From a bacterium (GTDB lineage: Bacteria > Chloroflexota > Dormibacteria > UBA8260 > Bog-877), in assembly GCA_021802115.1 (NCBI GenBank), contig JAKABA010000066.1:1-17382 (forward strand): a stretch of DNA of 17,382 nucleotides, read 5' to 3'. Position 1 is the first letter of the stretch; each line of letters begins with the position of its first letter. Both the position numbers and the translations under genes were made by a program. Of the stretch, positions 5,618 through 11,953 are shown one piece after another. The notes under the pieces were generated by a model that was not told the DNA's origin, did not search any database, and was given only the letters and a program-made list of their open reading frames with translations.

Positions 5618-6739
5618 GTGTCGGGCGCGGCCGGGGCCTCAGCCAGGCTCGGTTCGGGAGGCAAGATCGGCGACATGGGTGCCCGTTGGAGGATGGCAGC
5701 TGCGGCGCTGCCCGTGATGGCGCTGGTGCTGGCCGGTTGCGCTGGTGTGACCAGCAAGGGAGCCCCGCCCAGGGTGGCCAAGATTCCCACCCCGACCATC
5801 TCCAAGGCCGGTCTCTCGAGCGCCCTGCTGGCGCTGCAGGCCGACTACGTCCAGCTCTACAAGGAGGTGAGCCCGTCGGTCGTCCAGATCTCGACCTCGC
5901 AGGATCTGGGCTCCGGGATCATCTTCAATGCTCAAGGAGACATCGTCACCAACAACCACGTGGCCGACGGCTTCAAGACCTTCACGGTCACCCTGTCGGA
6001 CGGCAAGAACTACCGGGGCACCCTGGTCAACAACTTCCCCGGGGACGACCTGGCCGTGATCCACATCAACGCCGGTGGCCTGCACCCGGCCACCTTCGCC
6101 GACTCATCCCAACTGCAGGTTGGGGACATCGTGATGGCGATCGGCAACCCACTCGGGTTCCAGAGTTCGGCCACCGATGGGATCGTCTCCGCAGTCGGGC
6201 GGACGGTGAGTGAGCCCAATGGGGTGACCTTGCCGGACGTGATCCAGACCAGCGCACCCATCAACCCTGGGAACAGCGGGGGAGCGCTGGTCGACCTGGA
6301 GGGTCAGGTGGTCGGGATCCCGACCCTGGCAGCGCTCGACCCGGAGTTCGGCAGCACCCAGGCGCCGGGAATCGGGTTCGCCATCCCCAGCAACGTGGTA
6401 ACCACCATCGCGGGCCAGATCGTCAAGTACGGCAAGGTGGTCAGTTCGGGCCGGGCCTTCATCGGCATCGACGTGGAGCAGGTGACCAACAGCCAGGGGC
6501 AGCCGGCGGGAGTCCTGGTGGTGAAGATCACCCGCGCAGCCGTCAGCCGGGCCGGCCTCAAAGTTCACGACGTCATCATCTCGATCGACGGCAGGGCGAC
6601 CCCATCGGTGCAGGACCTCACCGACGACCTCGCCAACATGAGCCCGGGCCAGACCGTGAAGCTGGGGATCAAGGAGCCCGACGGCACCAGGACCACGGTC
6701 TCTGTAGTCCTGGCCAATTTGCCGGCCAACGCCCCCTGA
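5618..6739 (+). CDS. HtrA/DegP-type serine protease, lipoprotein
   Basis: A trypsin-fold protease/chaperone of the HtrA family, expected outside the membrane to degrade misfolded proteins. Numbering from GTG 5618 (373 residues), a lipoprotein signal ends in the lipobox LAGC with Cys41. The catalytic triad is intact: His114 in TNNHVADG, Asp144 in GDDLAV and Ser220 in GNSGG. One C-terminal PDZ domain covers about 275-370. The start is uncertain. GTG 5618 fits the -10 hexamer 9 bases upstream but gives a 25-residue stretch before the hydrophobic core. The ATG at 5675 gives a textbook 22-residue lipoprotein signal, but its GGGAGG (5656-5661) is 13 bases away. An inactive-looking homologue is encoded at 11950-13080. 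Confidence 0.92.
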   Translation: MSGAAGASARLGSGGKIGDMGARWRMAAAALPVMALVLAGCAGVTSKGAPPRVAKIPTPTISKAGLSSALLALQADYVQLYKEVSPSVVQISTSQDLGSGIIFNAQGDIVTNNHVADGFKTFTVTLSDGKNYRGTLVNNFPGDDLAVIHINAGGLHPATFADSSQLQVGDIVMAIGNPLGFQSSATDGIVSAVGRTVSEPNGVTLPDVIQTSAPINPGNSGGALVDLEGQVVGIPTLAALDPEFGSTQAPGIGFAIPSNVVTTIAGQIVKYGKVVSSGRAFIGIDVEQVTNSQGQPAGVLVVKITRAAVSRAGLKVHDVIISIDGRATPSVQDLTDDLANMSPGQTVKLGIKEPDGTRTTVSVVLANLPANAP

Positions 6740-6763
6740 CCGCCCTGGAGCGCCAACACCGCG

Positions 6764-6788
6764 ACGGCAGGCCGGCCACCGGTGCCGT
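6764..6788 (+). terminator. Possible hairpin after the htrA-type gene
   Basis: ACGGCA (6764-6769) and TGCCGT (6783-6788) form a perfect 6-bp stem around a loop containing the palindrome GGCCGGCC. It may end the protease transcript. Its last base is also the first base of the next -10 candidate, so an operator role is equally possible. Confidence 0.3.
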
Positions 6789-6819
6789 AGCATCGAGATC
6801 TGAGCCCAACATCAGGAGG
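6788..6819 (+). promoter_or_regulatory. Candidate -10 (TAGCAT) and Shine-Dalgarno of the PRC-like gene
   Basis: TAGCAT at 6788-6793 is followed by AGGAGG at 6814-6819, itself 10 bases before the ATG at 6830. This gives a normal leader of about 30 bases, in contrast to the leaderless starts elsewhere in the window. Confidence 0.45.
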
Positions 6820-6829
6820 CACCGCTGAG

Positions 6830-7186
6830 ATGGACAACTCACCCGACCAGCCGCCCATGAGCCCCGACGAGCAGCAGGTGGCCTGGATCAGGACGCCCTA
6901 CCACGCCCCGATACTCGACAGCCAGGGCAACAGCTTCGGGACCACCGAGTCGCTGCTGGGTGATGAGGCCGAGGACATCTTCCACGGCCTGGCGGTGAAG
7001 CTGGCCAGCGGTGGCCGGATCGCCGAGGTCGCAGCCGACCACGTCACCAAGATCACCCTGGCCGCGGTGCACACGGATCTGGACCCGGCTTCGGTGGAGC
7101 TGCTGCCCCCATATCAGGAGGAGCGCTGGTTCCACCTGGGAGAGGGCGGTCTGTTCCGCAAGCACGCGGAGTGGAAGCGGGGCTGA
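6830..7186 (+). CDS. Hypothetical protein, PRC-barrel-like
   Basis: A 118-residue soluble protein with no signal peptide or membrane segment. Residues about 18-85 read as short beta strands with the pattern I.DSQGNSFGTTESLLGD, then EDIFHGLAVKL, then IAEVAADHVTKI. This pattern of a D..G...G turn, a domain-facing strand and a V..I strand resembles PRC-barrel and related DUF2171 proteins, which bind partners rather than catalyse. The tail is charged and aromatic (EERWFHLGEGG, then RKHAEWKRG). The start is secure because of AGGAGG 10 bases upstream. It ends 51 bases before the thioredoxin-fold gene, which lacks a promoter of its own and may be co-transcribed. The family call is by eye, and the function is unknown. 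Confidence 0.7.
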   Translation: MDNSPDQPPMSPDEQQVAWIRTPYHAPILDSQGNSFGTTESLLGDEAEDIFHGLAVKLASGGRIAEVAADHVTKITLAAVHTDLDPASVELLPPYQEERWFHLGEGGLFRKHAEWKRG

Positions 7187-7237
7187 GGCCCGGCCCTTGG
7201 CTCCTCGGGCAGCGCTGACAGCGCGGCCTCCGCGGGC

Positions 7238-8821
7238 ATGCTGAGAGCCCATCCCCGGAGGCGCGGGTGGCTGGCGGGTGGCCTGGTCCTCGTCCTGATC
7301 GCGGCCCTGGCCTTCGTCTTCACCAGGGGTTCTGACGCCTCCGGGCGGCTGCTGCTGCTGGCGAGCGTGACCCGGCCCGCTCCCAGCGGTGGCAGGCCGG
7401 TGACCGCCCGGGTGGTGGGGCTCCAGATCGAGGGGGGAGCCACCGGCGGGAGCTGGCAGTCGGTCGAGCTCACAGGAGTCGATCTGGAGTTGTCAGGCGC
7501 CCGCCCGGCGCCCGACACGACCACCATCCTGCAGACCGATGTCGCGGCGGGCAGCTACAGCCGTGTCCGGCTCGACCTGCTGACCGACCGCGGTCAGCTC
7601 CGGGTCGATCGCCCGGTCGGCTTCCACGTTGTCGGCGGCCAGACGACACCGGTGCTCTTCACCTTCCGGGTGGGATCGTCGGGGCTGACCGCCGTGGCCG
7701 CTTATGGAGGAGGGAGCCAGGTCACCTTCGGGCTGGCCCTGGCGTCCCGCGAGATTCGGACGGTTCCCGCCACGACCTTCGTGAACCAGCAGGGCAGGGC
7801 GGTGCGCCTTGGTCAGTACCGCGGCAAGGTGGTGGTGCTGGCGAGCTTCCTCACCGAGTGCCAGGAGACCTGCCCCCTGGTGGCGGCCGCCCTCCTGCAG
7901 CTGCACAGGATGCTGGAGCGGCACGGCCTGGCGGGACGGGTGCAGATTCTGGAGGTGACCCAGGACCCGGCCGTCGACACCCCGGCTGTCCTGCGCAAGT
8001 ACCAGCGCTACTTCTCCCTGCCCTGGCCGCTGCTGACGGGACCGTCCGCTGCGATCAACTCATTCTGGTCGGCGCTGGGGGTTCCGCCCGTCAAGGCACT
8101 CCCCTGGAATGGGCCCGCCCCGACCGACATGTTCACCGGCAGGCCGGAGCCGTTCAACCTGATCCACGCCTCCGTTCTGGAGGTCATCAACCCCCAGGGG
8201 TACATCGTCACGGTCATGCAGTCCCAGCCGACCCTGAGTCCGACCACGGTCCCGACCACGCTGTACCGTTACCTGGACGCCCAGGGCCGATCGGAGCTCA
8301 AGAGCGGCGGCGCCTGGACCCCGGTCAGCGTCTACCGGGCGATCGCCCCGTTGCTCCAGCAGCAGCGGGACGTGAACGCCTTTCCCAAGACCTCGCAGGC
8401 CCTGCCCGGCCGGCCGGCGCCGAACTTCACCCTCACCTCCACCTCAGGATCGCGGGTCACCCTGACCCAGCTGCGCGGACACCCGGTGATGCTGGACTTC
8501 TGGGCGAGCTGGTGCACCAATTGCCGGGCCGACATGGGGCTGGTCGCAGCCGCGGCTCGACGCTACTCGAGCCGGGGCCTGCGGGTGGTGCTGATCAACG
8601 ACCAGCAGTCGGCGCAAACCGCGCGGAACTTTCTCAGAGGGCTGGGAGTCAACCTCCCCAGCCTGCTGGACAGCGCGGGCCGGGTGGCCCAGGAATACGG
8701 CCTGCCCGGGCTTCCGGTCGCGGTGTTCATCAGGCCGAACGGCGAGATCTCCTCCCTGGTCCTGGGGCAGCTGCAGCCGGGACAGTTGCGGACCGCGGTC
8801 TCCAGGGTGCTCGCCGGTTGA
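7238..8821 (+). CDS. Membrane-anchored three-domain protein: DUF4382-like, SCO1-like and TlpA-like thioredoxin
   Basis: A 527-residue protein with a basic N-terminus and one membrane anchor or signal at about 11-29, so the rest lies outside the membrane. Residues about 37-170 look like a DUF4382-type beta domain (DVAAGSYSRVRLDLL at 101-115). Residues about 175-370 form an SCO/SenC thioredoxin fold with the copper-site pattern CQETCP (Cys208, Cys212) and a distal His310. Residues about 390-527 are a TlpA/ResA-like thioredoxin with WCTNC (Cys426, Cys429) and the cis-Pro loop GLP (491-493). SCO proteins deliver copper to cytochrome oxidase CuA and need reduced cysteines, which TlpA-type proteins can supply, so the fusion would pair both steps in one chain. 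That joint role is inference. Neither Shine-Dalgarno sequence nor promoter is visible directly upstream. Confidence 0.87.
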   Translation: MLRAHPRRRGWLAGGLVLVLIAALAFVFTRGSDASGRLLLLASVTRPAPSGGRPVTARVVGLQIEGGATGGSWQSVELTGVDLELSGARPAPDTTTILQTDVAAGSYSRVRLDLLTDRGQLRVDRPVGFHVVGGQTTPVLFTFRVGSSGLTAVAAYGGGSQVTFGLALASREIRTVPATTFVNQQGRAVRLGQYRGKVVVLASFLTECQETCPLVAAALLQLHRMLERHGLAGRVQILEVTQDPAVDTPAVLRKYQRYFSLPWPLLTGPSAAINSFWSALGVPPVKALPWNGPAPTDMFTGRPEPFNLIHASVLEVINPQGYIVTVMQSQPTLSPTTVPTTLYRYLDAQGRSELKSGGAWTPVSVYRAIAPLLQQQRDVNAFPKTSQALPGRPAPNFTLTSTSGSRVTLTQLRGHPVMLDFWASWCTNCRADMGLVAAAARRYSSRGLRVVLINDQQSAQTARNFLRGLGVNLPSLLDSAGRVAQEYGLPGLPVAVFIRPNGEISSLVLGQLQPGQLRTAVSRVLAG

Positions 8822-8855
8822 CCGTACAACCTTGCCGCTATGTATGGGAAGGCGG

Positions 8856-8861
8856 TATCCT
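8856..8861 (+). promoter_or_regulatory. Candidate leaderless promoter -10 (TATCCT) before the rhodanese leader
   Basis: TATCCT lies 7 bases before a GTG at 8869 that opens a 27-codon frame. It is the best promoter candidate in the 224-base gap before the rhodanese gene. Confidence 0.42.
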
Positions 8862-8868
8862 GGTCGGC

Positions 8869-8952
8869 GTGAGCGTGAGGCTTGGAAGAGCGACCAGGTC
8901 GGCTGGGCGGCGATGTACCGGGCTGCCGATCGGCTCGCGCCCCCAGCCCTAG
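8869..8952 (+). CDS. Possible leaderless small ORF upstream of the rhodanese gene
   Basis: The frame starts at GTG 8869, 7 bases after the -10 candidate, and encodes 27 residues beginning VSVRLGRATRSAGRRC and ending at TAG 8950-8952. It is basic (six Arg) and has one Cys. The stop lies in the loop and 3' arm of a strong hairpin (8925-8961). In mycobacteria some sulfur-metabolism operons are preceded by leaderless cysteine-containing peptides that act as attenuators. The position here, before a sulfurtransferase, is similar, but this peptide has no Cys cluster and no recognisable similarity. It may be a regulatory leader or a chance frame. Confidence 0.33.
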   Translation: MSVRLGRATRSAGRRCTGLPIGSRPQP

Positions 8953-8961
8953 CCGGTCGGC
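8925..8961 (+). promoter_or_regulatory. Strong hairpin in the rhodanese leader
   Basis: Bases 8925-8935 pair with 8951-8961 over 11 bp, with a single G-U pair and a 15-base loop. A competing pairing, GGCTGGG (8901-8907) with CCCAGCC (8942-8948), would use the loop and could exclude it. Two mutually exclusive folds over a small-ORF stop codon resemble an attenuator. No T-run follows. Confidence 0.4.
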
Positions 8962-8990
8962 CCCGGCCCCGTCGCCCTCTGACCTCACAC

Positions 8991-9013
8991 GCCGACCCAC
9001 AATTTGCGTCGGC
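8991..9013 (+). promoter_or_regulatory. Second hairpin before the rhodanese start
   Basis: GCCGAC (8991-8996) pairs with GTCGGC (9008-9013) around an 11-base AT-rich loop. It ends 32 bases before the ATG and 21 bases before the Shine-Dalgarno sequence GGAG (9035-9038), so it could affect translation or transcript stability. Confidence 0.3.
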
Positions 9014-9045
9014 CCCCGCTGGCATGTAGCACTTGGAGTATTTCA

Positions 9046-9897
9046 ATGACCGCGTACCACAACCCCCAGGCCCTGGTCACCACCGCCTGGCTCGCCGAGC
9101 ATCTGCAAGACCCTGACCTCCGCGTTCTCGATGTCGACGAGGACACCGACGCCTACCGGCGCGGGCACATACCCGGGTCGGTGGGGGTGCACTGGCGCGA
9201 CGATCTGCAGGCCCGCGTCGCCCGCGACATCGTCAGTCCAGAGGACTTCGCCGCCCTCATGGACCGCTTGGGGATCACCACCGGCACCCGGGTCGTCCTC
9301 TACGGCGGCAACAAGAACTGGTTCGCCGCCTACGCGTACTGGTACTTCAAGTACTACGGACACGACGCGGTTCAGCTGCTCGACGGAGGCCGCCGCAAGT
9401 GGGAGCTCGAAGGCAGGCCCCTGGTGACCGACCAGCCCGTCGTCCCAGCCGGCTCGGGATACCCGGTGCCCACCCCGAGGGAGGAGATCCGGGCCTACCG
9501 CGACCAGATCCTGACGGACTTCCTGGGCCGGCCGGAGGCCGGCCTGGTCGACGTCCGCTCCCCCGAGGAGTACTCGGGGGCAAAGCTGGCCCCCGACAAC
9601 CTCCCCAGCGAGGGGGCTCAGCGGGGTGGCCACATTCCCGGTGCCAGGAACATTCCCTGGAGCCGGGCCGTGGACCCAGAGCAGGAGACCTTCTTGGACG
9701 CTGACCGGCTCACCGAGATCTACGCCTCAGAGGGGATCACCCCGGATCGGGAGATCGTCGCCTACTGCCGGATCGGGGAGCGCTCAGCGCACACCTGGTT
9801 CGTGCTGAGCGAGCTGCTCGGATACCCCAGGGTGCGCAACTACGACGGCTCCTGGACCGAGTGGGGCAGCCTGGTCAAAGCGCCCATCGAGAAGTGA
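9046..9897 (+). CDS. sseA: Thiosulfate/3-mercaptopyruvate sulfurtransferase (two-domain rhodanese)
   Basis: The enzyme transfers a sulfane sulfur from thiosulfate or 3-mercaptopyruvate to an acceptor such as cyanide or a thiol, through a cysteine persulfide. The 283-residue protein has two tandem rhodanese domains. The N-terminal one (about 10-125) is inactive, with RRGHIPGSVGVHW at 38-50. The C-terminal one (about 145-280) carries GGHIPGARNIPW at 194-205 and the active loop CRIGERS with Cys241. CRxGERS-type loops occur in thiosulfate sulfurtransferases of the SseA/CysA2 group, but the donor is not certain from sequence. ATG 9046 is preferred over upstream in-frame starts because GGAG lies 7 bases before it and the domain begins at once. 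It is followed by a very strong hairpin, so the unit is probably monocistronic. Confidence 0.93.
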   Translation: MTAYHNPQALVTTAWLAEHLQDPDLRVLDVDEDTDAYRRGHIPGSVGVHWRDDLQARVARDIVSPEDFAALMDRLGITTGTRVVLYGGNKNWFAAYAYWYFKYYGHDAVQLLDGGRRKWELEGRPLVTDQPVVPAGSGYPVPTPREEIRAYRDQILTDFLGRPEAGLVDVRSPEEYSGAKLAPDNLPSEGAQRGGHIPGARNIPWSRAVDPEQETFLDADRLTEIYASEGITPDREIVAYCRIGERSAHTWFVLSELLGYPRVRNYDGSWTEWGSLVKAPIEK

Positions 9898-9902
9898 CCC
9901 GG

Positions 9903-9936
9903 GAAGGTGGGGCGGTGGCCCCGCCGCCCCACCTTC
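9903..9936 (+). terminator. Perfect 13-bp terminator hairpin
   Basis: GAAGGTGGGGCGG (9903-9915) is fully complementary to CCGCCCCACCTTC (9924-9936) with an 8-base loop, starting 6 bases after the rhodanese stop. It is the strongest hairpin in the window. No T-run follows, which is common in high-GC genomes. Confidence 0.75.
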
Positions 9937-9975
9937 GCGTCCCCGGGGGCAGAGCGCCAGTACCATCTGAGGCGG

Positions 9976-9981
9976 TACCTT
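9976..9981 (+). promoter_or_regulatory. Candidate -10 (TACCTT) before the malic enzyme
   Basis: TACCTT lies 6 bases before a GTG at 9988 that opens a 21-codon frame. A second hexamer, TACCAT (9961-9966), is 15 bases upstream and may be the real -10. Neither has a good -35. Confidence 0.35.
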
Positions 9982-9987
9982 CATGGC

Positions 9988-10053
9988 GTGCCCAGGCAGC
10001 CACCAGTCACCGCCAGATGGGAGCAACGGTCAAGATGGCAAGGGACCTGGTGA
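9988..10053 (+). CDS. Possible leaderless 21-residue leader peptide overlapping the malic enzyme start
   Basis: GTG 9988 follows the TACCTT hexamer by 6 bases. The frame encodes 21 residues starting VPRQPPVTARWEQ with three Trp, and stops at TGA 10051-10053. That stop overlaps a GTG at 10050-10052 in the malic enzyme frame as GTGA, the same arrangement seen before moaD. If the frame is translated, the enzyme may start at GTG 10050 by coupling. Alternatively the frame is a chance reading through the enzyme's own N-terminus. Confidence 0.25.
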   Translation: MPRQPPVTARWEQRSRWQGTW

Positions 10054-11477
10054 GCGGAGAAGTCACCCGACCAGCATTCCCCACGGAGGCCGGTCAGGCC
10101 TCGTCGTCGGGGTCGCGTTACCGGATCGTGCGGACCCTGCGCCTTCGCAACGAGAACCACCCGGGGGTTCTGGGCGAGGTCGCGACCGCCATCGGGCGTG
10201 CCGGCGGCAACCTGGGTGACATCCGGACCGTGGAGCGTGGTTCTCGCAACGTGGTGCGGGATATGGATGTCAGCACCACCGACCTGGAGATGCTGGAACA
10301 GGTGCTGGCGGCGATTCGGGAGATCCCCGAGACCCAGCTCCTGGATGTCCGCGACGAGGTGCTGCGGGTCCATCTCGGGGGCAAGCTCCAGGTCCAGCCC
10401 CGCTACCCGGTGCGCTCGGTCGCCGACCTGCGCCATGTCTACACCCCCGGGGTGGCGGAGGTGTGCCGCCTGATCGAGGGCGATCCCGCGGTGGCCGATC
10501 GCTACACCGGCATCGCCAACTCCGTGGCCGTGGTGACCGACGGGACCGCGGTCCTGGGGCTGGGCAACATCGGCCCGGTGGCGGGGATGCCGGTGATCGA
10601 GGGGAAATGCGCGCTGATGGCCCAGATGGTCGGCATCTCCGCCTACCCACTGCTGATCGAGCCCGGGCCTCCGGGCGAGATCGTGGACGCCCTGGTCCGC
10701 ATCAGCGGCACCTTCGGGGCCATCCAGTTGGAGGACTTCGCAGCTCCCCACTGTTTCGAGATCACCCCGGCGCTCCAGGCGCGAGTCGCGATCCCCGTCA
10801 TGCACGACGACCAGCACGGAACCGCCACCGTGGTGCTGGCCGCGCTGCTGCGGGCCGCCGCTCTGACCGGCCATCGCCTCCAGGACCTCACCGCGGGCGT
10901 GGTCGGGCTGGGCGCGGCCGGATCCGCGATCGCGCAGCTGCTGATGCACCACCAGGGCAAACCGGTTTTGGGGACCGGGCGGACGCCGGACTCCCTGGAG
11001 CGGCTGCGCCAGGCAGGTGGCCTGGCGGTGGAGCTGGACGAGCTCTTGGCACGCTGCGACGTGGTGATCGCGGCCACCGCTCAGCCGGGCCTGCTGCGGC
11101 CCGAGCAGATCCGCTCCGGGCAGATCATCTTCGCGATCTCCAACCCCATCCCGGAGATCGAGCCGGATCGGGCGATGGCCGCCGGAGCCGCCCTCGCGGT
11201 GGATGGGGCGGTCGTCAACAATCTGCTCGGCTTCCCGGGCCTTTACCGCGGCGCCCTCGACACCCGGGCTCGGCGGTTCAACACCGAGATGTACGTGGCG
11301 GCGGCGCTGGCGATCGCCGCCCAGGCCAAGGACGGCGAGGTGGTGCCGGACTCCCTGGATCGCCGGGTCCACATGGCGGTGGCCCGGGCGGTGGCCCGGG
11401 CCGCCCTCCTGACCGGAGTCGCCCGCACCGAGCCCTCACCGGATTACTTCGAACTGGCCGAGGCCTCGCCGCTCTGA
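10017..11477 (+). CDS. NAD(P)-dependent malic enzyme with N-terminal ACT domain
   Basis: The enzyme oxidatively decarboxylates malate to pyruvate, linking the TCA cycle to pyruvate and NAD(P)H. Numbering from ATG 10017 (486 residues), an ACT-type regulatory domain covers about 35-112 (NENHPGVLGEVATAIGRAGGNLGDI). The malic N-domain follows with YTPGVA at 142-147 (catalytic Tyr142), Lys197 in EGKCALM, metal ligands in LEDFAAPHCFEI (238-249) and HDDQHGTA (263-270). The Rossmann motif GLGAAG is at 298-303 and SNPIPE at 375-380. Stand-alone bacterial malic enzymes of this short type often carry an ACT domain, suggesting amino-acid or effector control. The start is not settled: ATG 10017, ATG 10035 (weak GGGAG 11 bases upstream) and GTG 10050 are all in frame, and all keep the ACT domain. 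Cofactor preference is not decided. Confidence 0.93.
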   Translation: MGATVKMARDLVSGEVTRPAFPTEAGQASSSGSRYRIVRTLRLRNENHPGVLGEVATAIGRAGGNLGDIRTVERGSRNVVRDMDVSTTDLEMLEQVLAAIREIPETQLLDVRDEVLRVHLGGKLQVQPRYPVRSVADLRHVYTPGVAEVCRLIEGDPAVADRYTGIANSVAVVTDGTAVLGLGNIGPVAGMPVIEGKCALMAQMVGISAYPLLIEPGPPGEIVDALVRISGTFGAIQLEDFAAPHCFEITPALQARVAIPVMHDDQHGTATVVLAALLRAAALTGHRLQDLTAGVVGLGAAGSAIAQLLMHHQGKPVLGTGRTPDSLERLRQAGGLAVELDELLARCDVVIAATAQPGLLRPEQIRSGQIIFAISNPIPEIEPDRAMAAGAALAVDGAVVNNLLGFPGLYRGALDTRARRFNTEMYVAAALAIAAQAKDGEVVPDSLDRRVHMAVARAVARAALLTGVARTEPSPDYFELAEASPL

Positions 11478-11491
11478 GGTCGGCGGCGGCT

Positions 11492-11497
11492 TAGGAT
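11492..11497 (+). promoter_or_regulatory. Candidate leaderless promoter -10 (TAGGAT) of the GNAT gene
   Basis: TAGGAT lies 6 bases before the GTG at 11504 and 15 bases after the malic enzyme stop. The same hexamer stands before pyrG. No Shine-Dalgarno sequence is present. Confidence 0.5.
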
Positions 11498-11503
11498 GGT
11501 CGG

Positions 11504-11953
11504 GTGGAGATCGTCCGACTGGAGCCAGAGGAGCTCTCCTCCATCCGTCCCCTGCTGCTCGACCTGCTGGAGTCGGACCAGCCTGGCGAAGCGCCTTTGG
11601 CGAGGGACGCTCTCGACTCCTGGTTGCCGGAGACCAAGGGCTCGTTTCGGGGTGAGAACCACGTCTTCGCCGCCCGGGACGAGGGCGTCGTGGCGGGCTT
11701 CTGCTGGTGCGTGCTCTTCGACCCGGGGACCGGGTTGGAGGGTGAGGTCGCCGAGCTCTACGTGGCGCCGAGATGGCGTGGGCAGGGGCTGGCCGCTCGC
11801 CTGGTCGCCGAGGCGACTCGGCTGTTCCGCTCCCGGCGGGTGACCTTCGCCTGCGTCTGGACGAGGGCTGACAACCGGGCTGCGGTCGCAGCGTACCGGC
11901 GGGCCGGCTTCGCCCCCACCGACCAGCTGGTGCTGACCTGGTATCCGCGGTGA
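11504..11953 (+). CDS. GNAT-family N-acetyltransferase
   Basis: A 149-residue acetyl-CoA-dependent acetyltransferase of unknown substrate. Motif A is clear: the strand GEVAELYVAP (80-89) leads into RWRGQGLAARLVAEA (90-104), with the R-x-x-G-x-G pyrophosphate loop. Motif B follows as NRAAVAAYRRAGF (124-136), and the C-terminus LVLTWYPR is a usual final strand. The GTG start fits the -10 hexamer 6 bases upstream. The four-base overlap GTGA (11950-11953) with the next gene implies co-translation with the degenerate HtrA-like protein. That could mean a shared process or only a compact operon. Confidence 0.88.
   Translation: MEIVRLEPEELSSIRPLLLDLLESDQPGEAPLARDALDSWLPETKGSFRGENHVFAARDEGVVAGFCWCVLFDPGTGLEGEVAELYVAPRWRGQGLAARLVAEATRLFRSRRVTFACVWTRADNRAAVAAYRRAGFAPTDQLVLTWYPR

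Noticed and set aside
9983..10219. 78-codon frame starting at ATG 9983
   Set aside because: It lies mostly inside the ACT domain coding region in another frame, with no recognisable protein features; the ATG is only one base after the TACCTT hexamer.
9981..11372. 463-codon minus-strand open frame opposite the malic enzyme
   Set aside because: It mirrors the enzyme gene, is full of His/Asp/Gln-rich sequence, and has no promoter-like start.
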